Shown here one piece after another: positions 57,620 to 64,000 of a stretch of 64,000 nt of DNA. Location of the stretch: the NCBI RefSeq assembly GCF_000217935.1, contig NZ_AFHI01000067.1:62001-126000 (forward strand), written 5' to 3'. The notes below the pieces were generated by a model, which was not told the origin of the DNA, searched no databases, and was given only the letters and a program-made list of their open reading frames with translations. The first letter of the stretch is position 1, and each line of letters opens with the position of its first letter. The position numbers and the translations under genes are program-made. Source of the DNA: Rheinheimera sp. A13L (GTDB lineage Bacteria; Pseudomonadota; Gammaproteobacteria; Enterobacterales; Alteromonadaceae).

Positions 57620-59053
57620 CTATATGTTCCCGGACTTTTCTATTGAATTTACGGTTTTATCGCCAAATTGCTCATTAAGGCGCTGTTTTTGCTGATCTAA
57701 CCTTTGTTCGGTTTTTTTCTTTTCATCTACCCATAACAGCGTATCGTAGAAACGACGTACGTTCTCCACATAATAAACCGCCTGAGCACCACGGGCGTAC
57801 CCCAGTTTTGTATTCTGGTAATAGCGTTTTTGTTGCAGCAAAGGCAAGCGTTGTTTCACTTCATGCCATTGATCCGGATTGCCACCATCCCGCTCAGTTA
57901 ATACGCGAGCGCTTTCGACATGGCCCCAACCAATATTGTAGGCTGCTATAGCAAACCAAAGACGGTCCGGCATCTGAATACGCTCAGGGATACGTTCAAC
58001 CATACGTTGCAGATACTTAGAACCGCCTCTGATACTTTGCGCCGGATCCAGCCTGCTACTGACGCCCATCATTTGCGCTGTGCTGACCGTTAGCATCATT
58101 AAACCAATGACACCAGTGGAGCTGCGGGCGTCAGGCCGCCAGTTGGATTCCTGATAACCTATGGCTGCCAATAAACGCCAGTCAAAGTTGCCTGCATATT
58201 TTTCGAATAACGGCTGATAGCGAGGTAAATCTTTTTCAATAGCTTTGATGTAATCCAGCGTGGCTATGTAATCAAAACGTCGAATATGACCAAAGTACTT
58301 ATCTTCCAGGCTCAATAAATCACCGGACTGGTAATTCTGGCCAAAAAACTCAATCAATACGGCCCAGAAGGAATCGTCAGCTTTATTATTTAACAGCCAG
58401 GCCACTGGCTGCTGCTCTTTGACTTTAAAGGCAACCGTTAAGTTGGGGAAAAAGCGCTGATTCACCGCCAATAAGTTGGAATCGACCAGCGTATAAGGAA
58501 TTTTTCCGTCTTCTACTTGCTGCAGCAGTTCATCTGCATCTTCAGATTCACTTTCCTGCCATTGCAGTTGTGGGTGGTCTTTTTGAACTTCTTTGAGTGT
58601 TTCAGCCAAAGAGCTGTCTTTAGGTACCAGAATAGGGGCTTTAATATCGTTAAAACTGCCCGGCTTTTTTTTACCTTTACGGTACACCACCACTTCATTG
58701 CGCCATAAATAAGCTGGTGCTATACGGTACTTTTGTTTGCGGCTGTCCGTCACAGCTAAACCACCAGCTATGTAATCAACCTGACCCGAATCCAATTTTT
58801 GCAGTAATTCTTCACGCTGAAAACTGGGGTATAACTCCAGCTCGACACCTAATTTTTCTGCCAAAGCCACCGACAGTTCATAGTCGTACCCTGTTGGGCC
58901 ATCGGCTCCTACATAATAGCTGGTAGGGCTGTTTAAAATGCCAACACGAATGCTATCTCTTTGATAAATTTCATGAAGCTGAACAGGTTCCTGTACCGGA
59001 GTACAAGAAACTACTGCTGTCAGTGCAGCTGCTGAAATACCAAATCGAATCAT
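57620..59053 (-). CDS. mltF: Membrane-bound lytic murein transglycosylase F
   Basis: Outer-membrane lipoprotein that cleaves peptidoglycan glycan strands. The signal peptide ends in VVSC with lipid Cys at 17. An ABC-type solute-binding regulatory domain covers about 28-265 (IRVGILNSPTSYYVG), and the SLT catalytic domain about 285-440 with catalytic Glu in AAIGYQESNWRPDA and GLMMLT. AAYNIGWGH is also conserved. The length is 477 residues (E. coli 518). It is divergent from purL, an arrangement shared with E. coli. Confidence 0.95.
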   Translation of the reverse strand: MIRFGISAAALTAVVSCTPVQEPVQLHEIYQRDSIRVGILNSPTSYYVGADGPTGYDYELSVALAEKLGVELELYPSFQREELLQKLDSGQVDYIAGGLAVTDSRKQKYRIAPAYLWRNEVVVYRKGKKKPGSFNDIKAPILVPKDSSLAETLKEVQKDHPQLQWQESESEDADELLQQVEDGKIPYTLVDSNLLAVNQRFFPNLTVAFKVKEQQPVAWLLNNKADDSFWAVLIEFFGQNYQSGDLLSLEDKYFGHIRRFDYIATLDYIKAIEKDLPRYQPLFEKYAGNFDWRLLAAIGYQESNWRPDARSSTGVIGLMMLTVSTAQMMGVSSRLDPAQSIRGGSKYLQRMVERIPERIQMPDRLWFAIAAYNIGWGHVESARVLTERDGGNPDQWHEVKQRLPLLQQKRYYQNTKLGYARGAQAVYYVENVRRFYDTLLWVDEKKKTEQRLDQQKQRLNEQFGDKTVNSIEKSGNI

Positions 59054-59146
59054 CCGGTTATGCCTTTGCTTCCAATCTGCGCCATTTATACCAAAATTCC
59101 TGCAGGCCGTCAGATCTTATTCATACCATTACTGACGTTTTTTCTT

Positions 59147-59152
59147 TATAAT
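59147..59152 (+). promoter_or_regulatory. -10 box of the purL promoter
   Basis: A perfect TATAAT lies 53 bases before the purL ATG, with a poor -35 (TACCAT, 59124-59129) 17 bases upstream. I saw no PurR-type operator (ACGCAAACGTTTGCGT) nearby. Confidence 0.55.
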
Positions 59153-59204
59153 GCGGCGCCTGATTTTGGGTTCCATTGTCGCTCAACCAACGGAAAAAAA
59201 ACCT

Positions 59205-62200
59205 ATGTTGATCCTGCGTGGTGCACCTGCACTGTCCGAGTTTAGAGTTCAGAAGTTCATCGATCTTTGTGCCAAAGCCTCCTTGCCTGTACATGGTGTT
59301 TATGCCGAATTTATGCATTTTGCTGATTTAAGCAGCGAACTGTCGGCTGAACAACAAACTACATTAAGCAAGTTGCTGACTTACGGACCTACTATCGTCA
59401 GCCATACACCAGAAGGTTTGTTGCTGGTGGTGACGCCACGCCCTGGCACTATTTCTCCATGGTCTTCCAAAGCCACTGATATCGCCAAAAACTGTGGCCT
59501 GAGTCAGGTCAAACGTTTAGAACGTGGTGTGGCTTATTATATTCAGACCACTGCCACTTTAACTGAAGCTCAGCTGCAGCAGTTAAAAGGCTTAGTACAC
59601 GACCGTATGATGGAAGTGGTGTTCAGCGAGTTTGAACAAGCCTCAGCTTTATTCCGCAAAGCTGAACCTGCGCCTTTAAGTTCAGTGGATATCATCACAG
59701 GTGGCCGTGAAGCTTTAGTGAAAGCCAATATAGATATGGGTCTGGCCTTAGCCGACGATGAAATCGATTATCTGGTGACAAATTTTAATCAGTTGGGCCG
59801 CAACCCAAATGATATCGAACTTTATATGTTTGCGCAGGCCAACTCTGAGCACTGCCGTCATAAGATTTTTAACGCCGACTGGACTATAGACGGCGAACAA
59901 CAGCCGAAGTCGCTGTTTAAAATGATCAAAAATACCTTCGAAAAAACACCGGAACATGTGTTGTCAGCCTATAAAGACAACGCCGCTGTAATGACAGGTT
60001 CTAAAGCCGGTCGTTTTTTCCCGTCTGCTGACACTCAGGAATATGGCTACAACCATGAAGATATTCATGTGTTGATGAAAGTCGAAACTCACAACCACCC
60101 AACAGCTATTTCGCCTTTCCCTGGCGCTGCTACTGGTTCTGGTGGTGAAATCCGTGATGAAGGCGCAACAGGTGTTGGCGCTAAGCCAAAAGCCGGTTTG
60201 TCAGGTTTTTCTGTATCCAACTTACGTATCCCGGGTTTTGAACAACCGTGGGAAACCGACTTCGGTAAACCTGATCGTATAGTGACGGCTTTGGACATCA
60301 TGACGGATGGTCCTTTAGGTGGTGCTGCTTTTAATAACGAGTTTGGCCGTCCAAATATTCTGGGTTACTTCCGTACTTACGAAGAAAAAGTGCCAAGCCA
60401 CAATGGCGAAGAAGTGCGTGGTTACCACAAGCCTATTATGATTGCCGGTGGTTTAGGCAATATCCGTGCTGAACACGTGCAAAAAGGTCTGTTGCCTGTA
60501 GGTGCCAAACTGGTTGTGCTGGGTGGCCCGGCCATGAACATTGGTTTAGGTGGTGGTGCAGCTTCATCTATGACTTCAGGCCAGTCGGCTGAAGATTTAG
60601 ATTTTGCCTCAGTACAACGTGAAAACCCTGAAATTGAACGCCGTTGCCAGGAAGTGATAGATCGCTGCTGGCAGCTGGGCGATAAAAACCCGATTTGTTT
60701 TATCCATGACGTAGGTGCAGGTGGTTTGTCCAACGCCTTCCCTGAGCTGGTGAACGATGGTGGTGTGGGCGGTAAGTTCGAATTACGTAACGTGCCAAAC
60801 GACGAACCAGGCATGTCGCCACTGGAAATCTGGTGTAACGAATCACAGGAACGTTATGTAATGGCGATTCCAGCCGACCAGATGCCTGTATTTGAAGAAA
60901 TTTGTAAACGTGAACGTGCACCTTATGCTGTAGTAGGTGAAGCCACTGCAGAGCACCACCTGACCTTATCTGATCAGCATTTTGGCAATACGCCTATTGA
61001 TTTGCCACTGAACGTGCTGCTGGGCAAAGCGCCTAAAATGCACCGTGATGTGAAAACTCAAGTGACAGAAGGTAAAGCTTTAGATCTGAACGGCGTCACA
61101 GTAGCTGATGCCGCTGAGCGTTTATTACGTTTACCTACTATTGCTGAAAAAACCTTCCTGATCACCATTGGCGATCGCACAGTCACAGGTTTAGTGGCGC
61201 GTGATCAGATGGTAGGTCCATGGCAGGTGCCGGTAGCGAACTGCGGTGTGACTTCAGCTTCGTACGATACTTACCATGGTGAAGCCATGTCTATGGGCGA
61301 ACGTACCCCTGTCGCCTTATTGGACTTCGCAGCTTCTGCCCGTTTAGCTGTGGCTGAATCTATTACTAACATTGCAGCGACTCAGATAGGCGATATTAAA
61401 CATATCAAACTGTCGGCCAACTGGATGTCTGCAGCAGGTCACCCTGGTGAAGATGCTGGTTTGTATCAGGCCGTTAAAGCCATAGGTGAAGAGTTGTGTC
61501 CTGCTATGGGTTTAACTATTCCTGTAGGTAAAGACTCCATGTCGATGAAAACCAGCTGGCAACAGGATGGTGAGCAGAAGACAGTGACTTCGCCTTTATC
61601 TTTGATTATCACAGCTTTTGCCCGTGTTGAAGATGTACGTCGTACTGTGACACCACAGCTGCGCACTGACAAAGGTGCAAGCAGCTTGATCCTGTTGGAT
61701 TTAGGTCAGGGTGCCAACCGTTTAGGCGGCTCTTGTTTAGCTCAGGTCTATAAGCAATTAGGCCAGACAGCACCGGATCTGGAAAGCCCTGAATTACTGA
61801 TGAACTTCTATCAGGCTGTTCAGGCTTTAGTTGCACAACAGAAATTACTGGCGTACCACGACCGCTCTGACGGTGGTTTGTTTGTGACTCTGGCAGAAAT
61901 GGCCTTTGCCGGTAAAGCTGGTGTCAAAGTGGATATTCAGACTTTAGGCACAGACAATTTAGCCGTGCTGTTCAGCGAAGAGTTAGGTGCTGTAGTGCAG
62001 GTGGCTAACAGCGATTTACCAGTAGTGCAGGCGATTTTAGCTCAGCATGATTTATCTGCAGTTGCGCATTTATTAGGTGAAGTGACAACGGACGATCAAA
62101 TTCAGATCAGCCACGGTGATCAGTTGGTGTATAGCAACAGCCGTACTACTTTGCGTACCATCTGGGCAGAAACCACCTATCAAATGCAGTTGATGCGTGA

Positions 62201-63098
62201 TAACCCTGAAGGTGCTCGTCAGGAATTTGTGGCTAAAGCTGACGTGACGGATCCTGGCTTAAATGCAAAATTAAGCTTTGACCTGAACGAAGATGTGGCT
62301 GCCCCTTATATCCTGAAAGGCGCACAACCGAAAGTTGCTATTCTGCGTGAGCAGGGCGTGAACTCTCATGTTGAAATGGCAGCTGCCTACAACAGAGCAG
62401 GCTTTAATGCGGTAGACGTGCATATGAGCGACATCTTATCTGGTCGTCGTTCATTGGCTGAGTTTAACGGCTTAGTGGCTTGTGGTGGTTTCTCCTACGG
62501 TGACGTTTTAGGTGCTGGCGAAGGCTGGGCGAAGTCAGTGCTCTTTAACGACAAAGCACGGGCAGAGTTTGCGGCCTTTTTCGAACGTGAAACGACCTTC
62601 AGCTTAGGTGTATGTAACGGTTGTCAGATGATGTCGAATCTGAAGAGCCTGATCCCTGGTGCTGATTTATGGCCACGTTTTGTCCGCAACAAGTCTGAGC
62701 GTTTTGAAGCCCGTTTCAGTCTGGTTGAAGTGCAGGAAAGTGCCTCTTTATTCTTTAAAGGTATGGCAGGATCCCGTATGCCTATCGCTGTATCCCATGG
62801 TGAAGGCCATGCGGAGTTTGCATCGCAAACAGCACTGCAGGCTGCGGATCAAAGTGGCACCGTAGCCTTACGTTTTGTCGATAACTACGGCAATGTGACT
62901 ACTCAGTACCCGTCGAATCCTAATGGCTCACCGCTGGGTATTACCTCGTTAACGACTACCGATGGCCGTGTCACCATCATGATGCCTCACCCTGAGCGGG
63001 TATTCCGCACTGTGGCGAACAGCTGGCATCCGGATGAATGGCAGGAAGACAGCCCGTGGATGCGGATGTTCCGCAACGCACGAGTCTGGTTAGGTTAA
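59205..63098 (+). CDS. purL: Phosphoribosylformylglycinamidine synthase (PurL, large form)
   Basis: Converts FGAR to FGAM in purine synthesis using glutamine and ATP. It is the single-chain type with an N-terminal PurS-like domain, a linker, two AIR synthetase-like ATP domains ([15 protein letters not shown] near 222, [20 protein letters not shown] near 293) and a C-terminal glutaminase domain with catalytic Cys in GVCNGCQMM near 1135. From the ATG at 59205 it has 1297 residues (E. coli 1295). The frame is open back to 59151, but that includes the promoter -10 and is unlikely. Confidence 0.97.
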   Translation: MLILRGAPALSEFRVQKFIDLCAKASLPVHGVYAEFMHFADLSSELSAEQQTTLSKLLTYGPTIVSHTPEGLLLVVTPRPGTISPWSSKATDIAKNCGLSQVKRLERGVAYYIQTTATLTEAQLQQLKGLVHDRMMEVVFSEFEQASALFRKAEPAPLSSVDIITGGREALVKANIDMGLALADDEIDYLVTNFNQLGRNPNDIELYMFAQANSEHCRHKIFNADWTIDGEQQPKSLFKMIKNTFEKTPEHVLSAYKDNAAVMTGSKAGRFFPSADTQEYGYNHEDIHVLMKVETHNHPTAISPFPGAATGSGGEIRDEGATGVGAKPKAGLSGFSVSNLRIPGFEQPWETDFGKPDRIVTALDIMTDGPLGGAAFNNEFGRPNILGYFRTYEEKVPSHNGEEVRGYHKPIMIAGGLGNIRAEHVQKGLLPVGAKLVVLGGPAMNIGLGGGAASSMTSGQSAEDLDFASVQRENPEIERRCQEVIDRCWQLGDKNPICFIHDVGAGGLSNAFPELVNDGGVGGKFELRNVPNDEPGMSPLEIWCNESQERYVMAIPADQMPVFEEICKRERAPYAVVGEATAEHHLTLSDQHFGNTPIDLPLNVLLGKAPKMHRDVKTQVTEGKALDLNGVTVADAAERLLRLPTIAEKTFLITIGDRTVTGLVARDQMVGPWQVPVANCGVTSASYDTYHGEAMSMGERTPVALLDFAASARLAVAESITNIAATQIGDIKHIKLSANWMSAAGHPGEDAGLYQAVKAIGEELCPAMGLTIPVGKDSMSMKTSWQQDGEQKTVTSPLSLIITAFARVEDVRRTVTPQLRTDKGASSLILLDLGQGANRLGGSCLAQVYKQLGQTAPDLESPELLMNFYQAVQALVAQQKLLAYHDRSDGGLFVTLAEMAFAGKAGVKVDIQTLGTDNLAVLFSEELGAVVQVANSDLPVVQAILAQHDLSAVAHLLGEVTTDDQIQISHGDQLVYSNSRTTLRTIWAETTYQMQLMRDNPEGARQEFVAKADVTDPGLNAKLSFDLNEDVAAPYILKGAQPKVAILREQGVNSHVEMAAAYNRAGFNAVDVHMSDILSGRRSLAEFNGLVACGGFSYGDVLGAGEGWAKSVLFNDKARAEFAAFFERETTFSLGVCNGCQMMSNLKSLIPGADLWPRFVRNKSERFEARFSLVEVQESASLFFKGMAGSRMPIAVSHGEGHAEFASQTALQAADQSGTVALRFVDNYGNVTTQYPSNPNGSPLGITSLTTTDGRVTIMMPHPERVFRTVANSWHPDEWQEDSPWMRMFRNARVWLG

Positions 63099-63114
63099 GA
63101 GCCTAAAAATGATA

Positions 63115-63147
63115 CAAACAAGACCTGCTTCGGCAGGTTTTGTTTTA
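63115..63147 (+). terminator. Terminator of purL
   Basis: ACCTGC/GCAGGT form the core stem with a TTCG tetraloop, extended by A/T pairs (AAACAAG with TTTGTTT) and followed by TATTC. Confidence 0.85.
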
Positions 63148-63181
63148 TTCGCAGCCATCCCTGGCGCTCACCCTGCCGGGC

Positions 63182-63290
63182 CAACGCTTCGCGTTGTTAA
63201 AAAAACGGCAGGATAGCCGTTTTTCACAGCTTTAGCTGCCGGAGGCGAACGTCACGGACGACGTGAGTGAAAATCGTTCCTGACGATTTT
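63182..63290. repeat. Array of short perfect hairpins
   Basis: Four clear stems in a row: CAACGC/GCGTTG (63182-63196), AAAAACGGC/GCCGTTTTT (63201-63224), TCACG/CGTGA (63252-63266) and AAAATCGT/ACGATTTT (63270-63290), plus a weak CAGC/GCTG (63227-63238). No coding frame fits, and the stretch looks like an intergenic repeat or degraded element. Confidence 0.6.
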
Positions 63291-63469
63291 GTTGTTTTAT
63301 GTAAAAGAGTTTTTAATTAAACCTTTCATTTTTATTGTATCTGCAGTTATTTTCATTTTTATCTTGATCCCAAGGTTATTTTTTTACACACTAGTTCCAT
63401 CTCTTTTTTTATATAGCCCGTTTGAGTGAGATGGCCGACAAGAAGTCGATGTAACCTGAAGGATAAGGT

Positions 63470-64000
63470 ATGCAAGTTGCTGTGAGTTCTGAACCCCAAG
63501 ACAATAAAGAATGGTTGTCACATGTCAAAATTGGCCAGCGTTTTGATGTCGAATTGCTGGATCAACGCAAAAGCCGCTGCAGCTGTGAGCTGGTGGGTTA
63601 TAAAGCCGGTAAATATGTGTTGTTCAGGCTTGATGACGACAGCTTGCCAGACCGGTTTTTTATTAATGGTCTGGCTGTGGTCTGCCGCTTTTTAGTGGAG
63701 GATTCTGTCGGTGAATGTTTTGCCTTTAAATCTGAACTGCTTCAACTGATGCGTTTCCCAGATAAATTAGTGGTGATCAGCTTTCCAGCGGTGATCCAAC
63801 GCCGTGCTTTGCGCACCGAACGACGTAACAGCATTTTTATTCCTGCTTCGGTACGTTTAAATTTGGAAGTTGTGCAGCATGCCCGCAGTTTCCGTGGGCA
63901 TTTAGTTGACGTATCCAGTGGCGGTTGTCGTTTCCTGTTTGAGCCCTCTCATCAGGGCAGCAAGGTGAATCTGGCGCCTGTGGTTTTACATATTCAATGT
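63470..64000 (+). CDS. PilZ-domain (YcgR-like) c-di-GMP binding protein, 3' end cut by the window
   Basis: Partial gene of at least 177 codons running off the right edge. The N-terminal part (about 15-100) resembles the YcgR/PilZN flagellar-brake domain, with IGQRFDVELLD near 22. The PilZ domain begins near 112 with the c-di-GMP arginine motif RRALRTERRNS and continues with HLVDVSSGGCRF, the D/NxSxxG motif. It would bind c-di-GMP and affect motility or adhesion. GGATAAGG precedes the ATG at 63470. The C-terminus is not visible. Confidence 0.82.
   Translation, partial: MQVAVSSEPQDNKEWLSHVKIGQRFDVELLDQRKSRCSCELVGYKAGKYVLFRLDDDSLPDRFFINGLAVVCRFLVEDSVGECFAFKSELLQLMRFPDKLVVISFPAVIQRRALRTERRNSIFIPASVRLNLEVVQHARSFRGHLVDVSSGGCRFLFEPSHQGSKVNLAPVVLHIQC

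Larger units (their letters stand above)
63099..63469. other. 371-base gap after purL with a hairpin array
   Basis: No gene is supported. The first half (63115-63290) holds the purL terminator and four or five further short hairpins; the second half is AT-rich and must contain the promoter of the PilZ gene. A GAAGGATAAGG segment just before 63470 is its ribosome site. Confidence 0.75.

Noticed and set aside
59151-59204. Longer purL start
   Set aside because: It would add 18 residues and begin within the predicted -10 box; the conserved PurL N-terminus starts at 59205.

Overview
This 64 kb window is chromosomal housekeeping DNA from a gammaproteobacterium. The gene orders mrcA-pilMNOPQ-aroK-aroB-damX-dam, trmJ-cysE-iscR, and rlmN-pilW-rodZ-ispG-hisS-yfgM-bamB-der, with a DUF3802 gene beside the arginine succinyltransferase genes, fit the Alteromonadales side of the class. 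Rheinheimera or Alishewanella is my best guess. It is an inference from gene order and protein sequence, not from a marker search. Nearly everything looks vertically inherited and intact. I saw no tRNA, rRNA, CRISPR array, transposase or prophage gene.

Layout. 1-4.3 kb: an orphan solute-binding protein, a YebE-like DUF533 protein and penicillin-binding protein 1A (mrcA). 4.4-13.4 kb: type IV pilus assembly genes pilMNOPQ, then aroK, aroB, damX and dam. 13.3-14.7 kb: three minus-strand genes (DUF2970, an unknown small exported protein, a TorF-like porin) that separate dam from rpe. 15-19.2 kb: rpe, gph, trpS, pabA and an HDOD gene. 19.5-25.2 kb: astC/argD, astA, astD, DUF3802, an OsmC-like gene and speD. 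25.4-31.5 kb: prkB, a TolB-like propeller protein, an ExeM-type nuclease, purD and an exported methyltransferase. 31.8-38.7 kb: trmJ, cysE and the full iscRSUA-hscBA-fdx iron-sulfur operon, with two tandem IscR-type operators ahead of iscR. 38.9-49.1 kb: ndk, rlmN, a PilW-LysM fusion, rodZ, ispG, hisS, yfgM, bamB and der. 49.1-51.6 kb: a variable block with an AT-rich S41 peptidase, a DHFR-like protein and a nucleotidyltransferase-like protein. 51.6-63.1 kb: xseA divergent from guaB-guaA, a PspB-like small protein, tadA, an unrecorded 55-residue arginine-rich protein, mltF and purL. The right edge cuts a PilZ-domain gene.

Common themes. The envelope is strongly represented: peptidoglycan synthesis and turnover (mrcA, mltF, damX SPOR, rodZ), pilus secretin and pilotin (pilMNOPQ, pilW) and the outer membrane (bamB, porin). 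Purine synthesis is scattered in purD, guaBA and purL. Iron-sulfur assembly feeds ispG and rlmN, which lie downstream of it.

The most interesting non-coding signal is a family of about 125 bp imperfect palindromes, which I recognise as ERIC (IRU) elements. Five copies lie just after the stop codons of prkB, purD, ndk and guaA (two in tandem), all in the same orientation relative to the gene. Their terminal and core stems differ between copies but keep base pairing. One copy carries a 55 bp insertion, one supplies the last codons of purD, and one has its core swapped for a different repeat. Other points to check are a possible frameshift or leader peptide at the start of pilM, the antisense overlap of dam with a DUF2970 gene, the PilW-LysM fusion, the hairpin array after purL and the small arginine-rich protein.
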